A DNA stretch of 64,000 nucleotides. Origin: Cytobacillus citreus (GTDB lineage Bacteria; Bacillota; Bacilli; Bacillales; Cytobacillaceae). Location: NCBI RefSeq assembly GCF_018343665.1, contig NZ_JAGYPM010000008.1, positions 1-64,000 on the forward strand, given 5' to 3'. This document shows, piece after piece, positions 35,750-43,418 of the stretch (positions are counted from its first letter, which is position 1; each line of letters opens with the position of its first letter). Position numbers and translations under genes: made by a program. Under the pieces are notes generated by a model that had not been told where the DNA came from, did not search any database, and saw nothing but the letters and a program-made list of their open reading frames with translations.

Positions 35750-36125
35750 AACCGGTCATAAAAAGGAGTTAATCGTGACCGTAATGATGAAATAAGCACT
35801 TAACCGGTCACGAAAAAGTGTTAATCGTGATCGTAAAGATGAAATAAGCACCTAACCGGTCACGAATAGGAGTTAATCGTGACCGTAATGATGAAATAAG
35901 CACTTAACCGGTCACGAATAGGAGTTAATCGTGACCGTAATGATGAAATAAGCACTTAACTGGTCACGAATAGGAGTTAATCGTGACCGTAATGATGAAA
36001 TAAGCACTTAACTGGTCACGAATAGGAGTTAATCGTGACCGTAAAGATGAAATAAGCACCTAACTGGTCACGAAAATGTGTTAATCGTGACCGAATAGAT
36101 GCACAAAGCAACTTACCGGTCTTGA
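35750..36125. repeat. 52-bp tandem repeat array, eight units
   Basis: GGTCA at 35754, 35806, 35858, 35910, 35962, 36014, 36066 and 36118 (last as GGTCT): every step is exactly 52 bp. The unit contains GGTCACG, 13 nt, CGTGACC, then GTAATGATGAAATAAGCACT. Units differ by a few substitutions but never in length. It is contiguous with no spacers. It fills much of the 1-kb gap before the Vpr-type protease. Confidence 0.95.
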
Positions 36126-36393
36126 ATAGGAGTAAGTGAAGGAGTAAAAAATTTTGTTGCAGTAGTACAATCTCTTTCTAATTAAGGGGAAATTTCCAGA
36201 TAAAATGAATGATTTTATCAGATAACTGCTTTTATAGCACTTACTTGGTTAAAGCCATTTCATTTATGCAGATTTAACCTTAAATGACATAAATAGCTTC
36301 TATGAAAATATGATAATTGAAGAAGTTTTTATAGCTTCGTATTCAATCTAGTCCGTTTTGTCGAACAAAGGCAAAATAGTTAATTTAAGAATC

Positions 36394-36452
36394 GGAAAAA
36401 ACACCATTGCTTCAGATTGGAATAAAAACTGAAGATGGTGTTTTTTTATGTT
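36394..36452. terminator. Strong stem-loop upstream of the protease gene
   Basis: AAAAAACACCATTGCTTCAG pairs with CTGAAGATGGTGTTTTTTT around an A-rich loop. It is a bidirectional terminator type. It may insulate the protease gene from the repeat region. Confidence 0.8.
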
Positions 36453-36587
36453 TACGATACTAAATACCTATTTTAACAATTCTTCACACAGAACAAAATA
36501 ACCATATTCGTACGTTATATAGAAAAAATTTGGATTCTACGACATTTTTCCCGACATTTCACCAAACAGACTATGCTATTATAAGTT

Positions 36588-36610
36588 TCGAACTATTCAG
36601 ATAAGTTCGA
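36588..36610. promoter_or_regulatory. Inverted repeat before the vpr-like gene
   Basis: TCGAACT, 9 bp, AGTTCGA, 70 bp upstream of the start codon and just after a TATTATAA -10-like stretch. Possible operator or 5' UTR hairpin. Confidence 0.45.
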
Positions 36611-36679
36611 TCATTTTTTGGAAGGAGGATAGAAAGCTAGTTATAGCTTAAAAAAAATAAAAGGCAAAGGGGAATTGTT

Positions 36680-39600
36680 TTGAAGCAGAAAAGGTTTTTA
36701 AAACTATTTAGTAGTTTACTAGTCTTTACCCTCATTATTTCTCTATTAAACCCTATTTTTGCATCTGCTGAAGAAAAGAATGCTAAAAAGTCTGTTAATG
36801 TAGACGAAAGCATTTTGGAGATGAGAGGAGTTATTGCTGATCAAGAGGCACTGCGAAAACAAGAGCCGACTCTTCACCCACTATTAGAAAACATTAGTGA
36901 CAGCGAAGAAATATCAGTAATTGTTCAATTATCAGAACCATCTGTTGCACTTGAAATTGGGAAAAATAAGACTCAAGGTAAAAATAGCATTTCTGAATCT
37001 AAAAAAGATCAAATTAGAAATAAAGTTAAGGCGCAGCATAGAAAATTTGAACAGCAATTAGGAGAATTCAAGATTAATTATAAAAAAGGTTTTGAATATA
37101 GCGAAGCTTTCAATGGAATGTCACTTAAATTAAGAGGGGATAAAGTAAAAGCCCTCCTTAATCTTAAAGGCGTTCTTACAATAGAACCCGATTTAGAAGT
37201 CCACGCTCTCGGAGATGCTGATCAAGATGATCAAGTAGGGATTATGATGACGGACAGCGCTCCTCATCTGCAAGTTCCAGAGCTTTGGAATATGGGAATC
37301 GAAGGGCAAAATGTAAAAGTAGCCGTTCTTGATACAGGTATCGATTATCATCATCCAGAGTTTGAAGGTGTTTATAAAGGCGGCTATAACTTCGTTAAAC
37401 ATAATCCAAATGACTATGTAGGCACACGCGCAGATAATGATCCTTACGAAACTTCACCTTCAGAACGACCATCAAACAAACCTGAATTTAATCAGGATGG
37501 ACGAGCTTTCTACACATCTCATGGAACTCATGTAGCTGGTACGATTGCTGCTCAAGGTAAGAATGCATATGGTATTAAAGGGCTTGCTCCAAAGGTTGAA
37601 CTATATGCTTATCGAGTACTTGGTGCATACGGAAGCGGTTCTACTTCTGGAATCATTGCGGCAATAGATAAGTCTGTTGTAGAAGACATGGATATCATTA
37701 ACTTATCTTTAGGAGGAAGCCAAAACAGCCAGACTGCTTCTGATGCAATCGCAATCAATAATGCCACACTTGCTGGTGTAACAGCTGTCATTGCGACAGG
37801 TAATAGCGGTCCGAATAGGGGAACGATCGGAAACCCCGCCACATCTGCTCTTGCAATTTCGGTTGGAAACTCAACACTTCCTGAGAAAACAATGCAAGCA
37901 AAAGTATCAACAGAAGCTGGTGCTTACAAGGCTGATTCCAACATTAATTTAATGGGTTGGACATACGGTGAAGATCCACAATCTACATTATCTGGAACAT
38001 ATGACGTCGTTGCAATTCCAGGTGTTGGTAGAGAATCTGATTTTGTTGGCATTGATGTGAAAGGGAAAGTGGCTTTAATTTCACGTGGTGAAATTGCATT
38101 CGTTGATAAAATTGCAGCTGCTAAAAAAGCAGGTGCGATTGCTACTATCATTCATAATAACGTAGATGGTGCAGGACCCGCTAATGTTTACTTAAGTACT
38201 TCTTTCGAATTTATTCCTTCGTTTGATATGGCAACTGGAGAAGGTAAGGCATTTAGACAAGCATTAGCAAGCTCACCAGGTAAAGTTACGTTTAGCAACT
38301 ATACGAATGGCTCAACAGAAGGCGACGCAATAAATAATTCCAGTTCTCGCGGACCAGCCAATCCAGTTTTTGATATCAAGCCAGATGTAGTTGCGCCAGG
38401 AACAAATATTATGTCCTCAGTGCCAGCATACGGAAAAGAAAACCCGGATGCAGACTATTCAAAATCTTATGACCGTTCATCTGGTACAAGCATGGCTACA
38501 CCTCATGTAGCTGGAATTGCAGCATTGTTAAAATCAAAGAACCCTGATTGGACACCAGCTGATATTAAAGTTGCAATCTCAAATACTGCAAAATTACTGG
38601 ACACTGGAAGCTTTGATGTGTTTGCACAAGGTCCAGGGCTTGTACAGCCATTAAAAGCCGTTCAAGCAGAAGCTTTAGCATACTCCTTAGACACAACTGT
38701 ATCGAACAATGCAACAATTGATAATATTAAAGGAACTGTTACTTTTGGTAAAGTACCACCTAATCCTAACCAAGCGACAACAGTAACAAAACAAATCAAA
38801 GTTAAAAATCTTACAAGTGGATCTAGTAACTATGAAGCTTCTGTTGAAGTGACAAAATTACCATCTGGCCCATTGTCTGAGGCACAAGTTTCACTTGATC
38901 AAGAATCCTTCACCTTATCTGGTGAACAAGTGCTAAACGTTACCCTTCATGTACCAGCAACTGCAACTGTTTCAGGTGCAGAAATTCAAGGTTACATTCA
39001 TATTACAAATGGTACTACAAACTTAATTCTGCCATTTGCTGCTGATTTTTCACCTAATATTCTTTCTGGAATAAAGCATTATTCCGTAGATCATAATGCT
39101 ATCTCTCCAAATAGAGATGGTAAACTTGATTCCACTACTGTTAGATATGAATTCCATAATGAACATAGCACCACGCAAATTGCATTATGGGATGCATCGA
39201 ATCAAGACGGCGGTTATTATGGGGATGGCACAGTAGGATACATCTTAGGTGTAAATAGAACAACGGTAGGACCAAAGAGCGTTACTTTTGACGGCTCCTA
39301 TACAGAATGGGGAACTTTTATTAAAAAGCAAGCACCTGAAGGAGTATACACACTCGATCTCGCTGCACTTAATCCATTAGGAGGCATTAGCTCTGATTGG
39401 GCAGGCCCTATTTATGTGAAAACATCTGCTCCTAAAATCAATATAACTCCAGTTAATGGAGAGTTAGAAGGATCAACTTACGAAGTAACAGGTTCCATTA
39501 AGGATAAATTTATTGATTTCAAATTGCTCGTTGAAAGTGTATTTGGAGACGACTATGACGTAAACGATCATTTAACAGTCAACTATGAACTAAAAGATAA

Positions 39601-40354
39601 AACTGGTAATGTTGTTGACACGAAACCAGTTACATTAAATCAAGATGGTTCATTCGCGTTCTCATTAACTGGACTAACTGCTGGCGAAAATACGTTGAAA
39701 CTAAATGTAAACGACATCGCTCAAAACGCTGCTGAACAAACAGTTACTCTTAAAGTGAAGGACGGTACTTCAACCGAACCACCAATCGACCCTACGATTA
39801 TTGTTGTGACAGAAGAGGATATCGCAGACCAAGTGAATGATCCTAATACAACGGAAGTCGTCATTACACTTCCTGCAATTACTGCTTCTGCCGAAATCGT
39901 TCAAGCAGAAATGTCAAATGCTATTTTGACAACCTTAGAGCAGTCTAAGAAATCCGTTGTCTTCCAAACAGGGGATGTAAAAGCGAAAGTTCCGACAGAA
40001 GTTATGAGCCAATTAACACAATCCGCTCCAGATAAGACTCGCTTTAGCATAAACCTAATGAAAGGTGAGGCCGTGCCAGTAGGTAAAGATGCTACTATCG
40101 TTACTGATATGTACGGATTTAGCTTTGTAACTGAAACAAAAGGAGCATCTACTGTTGTAAATCAAGTAAATGCTGCTGTAGAAATTCAGTTGCCTGTAAT
40201 AAAAACTATTGTCAATGATAAAAAATTGATGGTGCTTTCCATGAAGAAAGATTCAAAACAGCCTCAAATGATTGCTGCTCAACACGTAAATGGAGCCGTA
40301 GTATTTAGTACGAGCCAATTAGCAACTTTTGTTGGAGCTGAAATGAAAAAGTAA
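36680..40354 (+). CDS. vpr: S8 family serine peptidase, minor extracellular protease Vpr-like
   Basis: A 1224-residue secreted subtilase. Signal peptide (ends near ASAEE), inhibitor-I9 propeptide (IVQLSEPSVAL... to EPDLEVHAL). Catalytic triad Asp in VAVLDTGIDYHHPEF (about 218), His in SHGTHVAGTIAA (about 280), Ser in SGTSMATPHVAGIAALL (about 604). A protease-associated (PA) domain is inserted between His and Ser (GKVALISRGEIAFVDKIAAAKKAGA). Long C-terminal part with Fn3-like and Ig-like sheets. B. subtilis Vpr is ~800 residues, so about 400 C-terminal residues are extra; no LPxTG anchor or SLH domain is visible. TTG start after AAAGGGGAA. Confidence 0.92.
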   Translation: MKQKRFLKLFSSLLVFTLIISLLNPIFASAEEKNAKKSVNVDESILEMRGVIADQEALRKQEPTLHPLLENISDSEEISVIVQLSEPSVALEIGKNKTQGKNSISESKKDQIRNKVKAQHRKFEQQLGEFKINYKKGFEYSEAFNGMSLKLRGDKVKALLNLKGVLTIEPDLEVHALGDADQDDQVGIMMTDSAPHLQVPELWNMGIEGQNVKVAVLDTGIDYHHPEFEGVYKGGYNFVKHNPNDYVGTRADNDPYETSPSERPSNKPEFNQDGRAFYTSHGTHVAGTIAAQGKNAYGIKGLAPKVELYAYRVLGAYGSGSTSGIIAAIDKSVVEDMDIINLSLGGSQNSQTASDAIAINNATLAGVTAVIATGNSGPNRGTIGNPATSALAISVGNSTLPEKTMQAKVSTEAGAYKADSNINLMGWTYGEDPQSTLSGTYDVVAIPGVGRESDFVGIDVKGKVALISRGEIAFVDKIAAAKKAGAIATIIHNNVDGAGPANVYLSTSFEFIPSFDMATGEGKAFRQALASSPGKVTFSNYTNGSTEGDAINNSSSRGPANPVFDIKPDVVAPGTNIMSSVPAYGKENPDADYSKSYDRSSGTSMATPHVAGIAALLKSKNPDWTPADIKVAISNTAKLLDTGSFDVFAQGPGLVQPLKAVQAEALAYSLDTTVSNNATIDNIKGTVTFGKVPPNPNQATTVTKQIKVKNLTSGSSNYEASVEVTKLPSGPLSEAQVSLDQESFTLSGEQVLNVTLHVPATATVSGAEIQGYIHITNGTTNLILPFAADFSPNILSGIKHYSVDHNAISPNRDGKLDSTTVRYEFHNEHSTTQIALWDASNQDGGYYGDGTVGYILGVNRTTVGPKSVTFDGSYTEWGTFIKKQAPEGVYTLDLAALNPLGGISSDWAGPIYVKTSAPKINITPVNGELEGSTYEVTGSIKDKFIDFKLLVESVFGDDYDVNDHLTVNYELKDKTGNVVDTKPVTLNQDGSFAFSLTGLTAGENTLKLNVNDIAQNAAEQTVTLKVKDGTSTEPPIDPTIIVVTEEDIADQVNDPNTTEVVITLPAITASAEIVQAEMSNAILTTLEQSKKSVVFQTGDVKAKVPTEVMSQLTQSAPDKTRFSINLMKGEAVPVGKDATIVTDMYGFSFVTETKGASTVVNQVNAAVEIQLPVIKTIVNDKKLMVLSMKKDSKQPQMIAAQHVNGAVVFSTSQLATFVGAEMKK

Positions 40355-40444
40355 TCGCAAGATTTAACTATGCAGGTAATGTATGTGACTTCGTTGAACC
40401 TATTTTACCTTCATAATATTTTTCTGAATGATTTCTTGAAGGAT

Positions 40445-40490
40445 GAAAGACAGAGCCTTATTCATTTAAGCTCTGTCTTTTTTTTTCGTT
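40445..40490 (+). terminator. Terminator of the protease gene
   Basis: AAAGACAGAGC and GCTCTGTCTTTTTTTTT around a 13-nt loop. Confidence 0.9.
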
Positions 40491-40667
40491 TGAGGAAACT
40501 TTTAACCTATATACCCAAACGATCATTAATGTCGGCTTTTCTATGTAATCAACTAGCATTCGAGTGATGACAGGCATGAATGAACCTAAAAAATTTAGTT
40601 TACTTCAAAAGCATTTTGCCTTTTTTTGAATTCAGCTTTTTTTTGTTGCACTCCTATTCACTTTCGA

Positions 40668-40710
40668 TGTATCATATTGATATATCGCGATGATATATCA
40701 ATATGATACA
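40668..40710. promoter_or_regulatory. 43-bp perfect palindromic operator
   Basis: TGTATCATATTGATATATC, GCGAT, then its exact complement GATATATCAATATGATACA. 19-bp arms without mismatch, 19 bp before the padR start. A TTGCAC (40646) with TATCAT as -10 puts the promoter inside the palindrome, so a bound PadR would block RNA polymerase. Confidence 0.85.
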
Positions 40711-40728
40711 TTGAAAGGAGACAAACCA

Positions 40729-41337
40729 TTGTCAGTTGAACATACAATACTTGCTATTTTAAGCTTTTGGCCGAGCACAGGGTACGATATTAAGTCTGAA
40801 TTTGAACATAAAGCTGCAGGACTTTTTTGGGGAATGAGCTATGGCAGTATTTATCCTAAATTGAAAAAGCTCGAGGAAGAAGGATTCATCTACCCTATTG
40901 AACAGGATGAAGATGGCCGAAAAAAGAAACTTTACGAACTTACACCAAAAGGATGGGAGGAATTTGAAAATTGGCTGCAGCTCCCTCCAGCTTATCCTGT
41001 CATTAAGGATGAGCTGTTTATGAAAATGGCCACTTGGCACGACGACATGGATTTCTCTATATTAATTGGCCACCTGCAAAAAAGAAAAGAAGAAACTGAA
41101 GATCTTTTAAATTTTGTCCAGGATTGGCCAACCAACGGCTATTCTTATGTCAGCAGGACCGCAATGCTTTCTATCCGTTATGCAGAAATTCGTTTGGAAG
41201 CTGAGTTGAGATGGATTGAGGAATCGATTTATGCACTTGAAAATGATGACCTGCCAAATGGGCAAGACCCGAACCAAAACACTGAAAAGCTTTTGGAAAG
41301 AAGAAGAAAGGCCATTAATGGAGAAAAGGAGACATAA
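40729..41337 (+). CDS. PadR family transcriptional regulator
   Basis: About 202 residues. Winged helix at the N-terminus (EHTILAILSFWPSTGYDIKSEFEHKAAGLFWGMSYGSIYPKLKKLEEEGFI...YELTPKGWEEFENWL), then a Vir_act_alpha_C helical dimer domain. The start is TTG after AAAGGAG; the frame is open a little upstream, into the palindrome. PadR proteins repress neighbouring efflux or detoxification genes and are released by phenolics or drugs. It is next to an MFS exporter three bases downstream. Confidence 0.9.
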   Translation: MSVEHTILAILSFWPSTGYDIKSEFEHKAAGLFWGMSYGSIYPKLKKLEEEGFIYPIEQDEDGRKKKLYELTPKGWEEFENWLQLPPAYPVIKDELFMKMATWHDDMDFSILIGHLQKRKEETEDLLNFVQDWPTNGYSYVSRTAMLSIRYAEIRLEAELRWIEESIYALENDDLPNGQDPNQNTEKLLERRRKAINGEKET

Positions 41338-41340
41338 TTT

Positions 41341-42630
41341 ATGGGAGCAGGCATGTTTAAACCGCTTAAAATTCGTGCTTATCGCTCATTATTTGGGGCA
41401 CAAGTCTTTTCTGACTTAGGTAATTGGTTTGACTTTGTTGCTTTACAGGTAATTGTCGCCTATCACTGGGGACTGGACGAAACTGCCGTTGCATCTGTCA
41501 TTATTGCTCTTGGCCTGCCGTGGGTAATCATTGGTCCATTTGCTAGTGTATTTGTTGACCGGCTTCCTAAAAAGATAGTCATGATTGTCTGCCTAATTTT
41601 AAGAATTATTTTTGTAGGTGGTCTCTTCTTTGCACCTAATCTCTACTATTTATTATTATTTGTATTTTTAAAAGGTACTGCTGCAGCACTTTACGACCCA
41701 GCAAGACAGAGTACGATACGAATGACAGTGCCCGATGAGCAGCTGCCAGAAGCAGTCACACTTAGTCAGCTTTCTGTTAATACTATGAAAATTTTAGGAC
41801 CTGCTCTTGGAGGAGCTATCATTGCCTTCTTTGGTGTTAAAAGTCCTTTTCTGTTTGAAGCAGCTGGATTTCTGATCGCTATCATATTCTTAATGATGAT
41901 GCCGAAGCTAGATGAAAAAGCTTATGTCGAAGAAATGGAAACAACGAATGATAACCCACAAAAAAGCAGCTATTGGAAAGATTTATTTGATGGCCTTATA
42001 CATATAGCAAAAACACCATTATTAAAGATTTCAATTATTCTATCCTCGGTTGCTTTCTTTATTATTTTTCTATATGATGGTCTTTTTGTTTTCCTTGCTC
42101 AGGACCTCGGTTTTACAAAAGAAAATTTTGGCCTTCTCATCAGCAGTGTTGGGCTCGGAAGTGTAGTCGGCTCACTTTTATTAGGACAGTGGACAAGTTG
42201 GAAAAACAACCCAATTCATCTGATGTCCATATCCGCCCTATTTAGTGGAACTTTAATAATCTCCGTTGGACTCGGTAGTATGGGGATTCTAAATCTGCCA
42301 CATTTAGTCTGGATAATCGGAGCATTTTTTCTTGGTTTGCTTGGATCAGGCGAAGCAGTTCCATACGGCTATGTACTGCAATCAGAAACACCAAAACAGA
42401 TGATGGGCAGAGTATCAGCAGCAGCTATGTCCATGCAAACCTTTTCGATGCTAATTGCTCCAGCAATCGGAGCACTTTTAGCAAAATTAACGAGTGTTTC
42501 AGTTGTCATGATCGGTGCAGGAACAGCTACATGCTTGTTAGGAATCTTTGTACTTGTATTTATTTTGAGGAAACTCAAAGCTTTACAAACTAACAAGGAA
42601 ACTGCTCCTATCCAGAAATCTACCGGATAA
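41341..42630 (+). CDS. MFS transporter (efflux type)
   Basis: A 429-residue 12-segment carrier of the MFS_3 (enterobactin exporter/MefA-like) type. Features: RSLFGAQVFSDLGNWFDFVALQVIVAY in TM1, FASVFVDRLPKKIVMI (loop 2-3 motif A), and GSGEAVPYGYVLQSETPKQMMGRVSAAA in the second half. It starts 3 bp after padR, so the two are co-transcribed from the palindrome-controlled promoter. Likely exports a toxic compound; substrate unknown. Confidence 0.9.
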   Translation: MGAGMFKPLKIRAYRSLFGAQVFSDLGNWFDFVALQVIVAYHWGLDETAVASVIIALGLPWVIIGPFASVFVDRLPKKIVMIVCLILRIIFVGGLFFAPNLYYLLLFVFLKGTAAALYDPARQSTIRMTVPDEQLPEAVTLSQLSVNTMKILGPALGGAIIAFFGVKSPFLFEAAGFLIAIIFLMMMPKLDEKAYVEEMETTNDNPQKSSYWKDLFDGLIHIAKTPLLKISIILSSVAFFIIFLYDGLFVFLAQDLGFTKENFGLLISSVGLGSVVGSLLLGQWTSWKNNPIHLMSISALFSGTLIISVGLGSMGILNLPHLVWIIGAFFLGLLGSGEAVPYGYVLQSETPKQMMGRVSAAAMSMQTFSMLIAPAIGALLAKLTSVSVVMIGAGTATCLLGIFVLVFILRKLKALQTNKETAPIQKSTG

Positions 42631-42655
42631 TTTTATATTTGAAAATAATAAAAAA

Positions 42656-42705
42656 AAGCATTTGATGGTGAAATACTCTATCACTATCAAATGGGTTTTT
42701 TGTGT
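42656..42705. terminator. Terminator after the MFS gene
   Basis: CATTTGATGGTG and CACTATCAAATG around an 11-nt loop, followed by GGTTTTTT. On the other strand it is flanked by T's too, so it may also stop transcription of the small gene at 42722. Confidence 0.85.
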
Positions 42706-42721
42706 ATAGGCTTTCATATGA

Positions 42722-42826
42722 TTAACGACCAAGCATCACAATCAACCCTGTAATACTTACACATATGAAAAGAAACCACCATGAATCAGTAAAGTCCTTT
42801 CCTTGTCCTGAACTTTTATCTTCCAT
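42722..42826 (-). CDS. Small membrane protein (34 aa)
   Basis: ATG at 42826 follows AGGGGGAG at proper spacing. Polar N-terminus (MEDKSSGQGKDFTDS) and one membrane segment WWFLFICVSITGLIVMLG, ending GR. The strong ribosome site and neat amphipathic layout argue for a real gene. Not recognised; short single-pass proteins like this are often missed. It ends just before the shared terminator. Confidence 0.6.
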   Translation of the reverse strand: MEDKSSGQGKDFTDSWWFLFICVSITGLIVMLGR

Positions 42827-42988
42827 TTAAACTCCCCCTATTAATCTCACTAAGGCTGCTCCCTAGTCCGAAGCCCAGCCATCCTGTCACCATTAAGAAT
42901 CTAATTTTATTTTACAATTAGGAAATAACCTCCAAATAACTCAAACATTACCGGAACATTACCTTTCATTTAATTCGTCAATCTTGTA

Positions 42989-43018
42989 TTGACCTCTCAA
43001 ACACAACCGAGGTATACT
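42989..43018 (+). promoter_or_regulatory. Promoter of the MutS2-like gene leader
   Basis: TTGACC (42989-42994), 18-bp spacer, TATACT (43013-43018). Gives a leader of nearly 400 nt before the coding start at 43419. Confidence 0.75.
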
Positions 43019-43060
43019 TAATTTGTATAAAAATGTAAACTCAGCAGAGGAGTTTGTTTT

Positions 43061-43084
43061 ATGAGTGTGAATGTTCTTAACTAA
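43061..43084 (+). CDS. Leader peptide 1 (7 aa) upstream of MutS2-like gene
   Basis: ATG AGT GTG AAT GTT CTT AAC TAA (MSVNVLN), with GCAGAGGAG at correct spacing. Its last three sense codons GTTCTTAAC are exactly complementary to GTTAAGAAC at 43166-43174. Looks like a regulatory uORF. Confidence 0.5.
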   Translation: MSVNVLN

Positions 43085-43190
43085 ACGTTATTTTAATACG
43101 GCCTTGAATGAAGCAAAAAACTGGTCTAATCACTGGTTTATTAAGTATGGGCTTTTTCAAGGAAGGTTAAGAACACGCATCATAGCATAG
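43071..43190 (+). CDS. Leader peptide 2 (39 aa), overlapping
   Basis: A second frame begins within leader 1 at ATGTTCTTAACTAAACG: MFLTKRYFNTALNEAKNWSN, then HWFIKYGLFQGRLRTRIIA, stop at 43190. No good ribosome site of its own, but it could be reached by ribosomes loading at leader 1. Basic, aromatic composition resembles regulatory leader peptides. It ends between two complementary segments ahead of the terminator. Confidence 0.4.
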   Translation: MFLTKRYFNTALNEAKNWSNHWFIKYGLFQGRLRTRIIA

Positions 43191-43202
43191 AAGATTGGTA
43201 AA

Positions 43203-43236
43203 CCAGCTATGGCATGTTTTGTCATAGCTTTTTTGT
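43203..43236 (+). terminator. Leader terminator 1 of the MutS2-like gene
   Basis: AGCTATG (43205), 11-nt loop, CATAGCT (43223) and a T-run. The upstream CATAGC at 43181-43186 can pair with GCTATG at 43206-43211 and so compete with this stem. Confidence 0.75.
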
Positions 43237-43321
43237 GTACAAAGAAATCGGAAATCGTGTCATTTTCGTCCTTTTTTGCTGTACTCAAGTTCGGGTGCCA
43301 ATACATGTTTACATTTCTTCT

Positions 43322-43360
43322 AGCCGTCATGAGCGATTCGTTCATGGCGGTTTTTTTTAT
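43322..43360 (+). terminator. Leader terminator 2 of the MutS2-like gene
   Basis: GCCGTCATGA, 8-nt loop, TTCATGGCGG, then TTTTTTTT. A second intrinsic terminator 60 bp before the coding start, so the gene must need read-through to be expressed. Confidence 0.85.
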
Positions 43361-43418
43361 AGGAAAAGCTTTTGCGCTGAAAAAGTTTCATTTTTTTAAA
43401 TAAAAAGGAGGATTCAGG

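Noticed and set aside
35750..36125. Possible CRISPR array
   Set aside because: Units are contiguous and conserved along their whole 52 bp, with no unique spacers and no cas genes. The same applies to the arrays at 47471, 48362 and 53079.
43209..43403. Two ~60-codon ORFs in the MutS2-like leader
   Set aside because: They run through both terminators; no ribosome site and repetitive T-rich composition. The shorter uORFs at 43061 and 43071 are better candidates.
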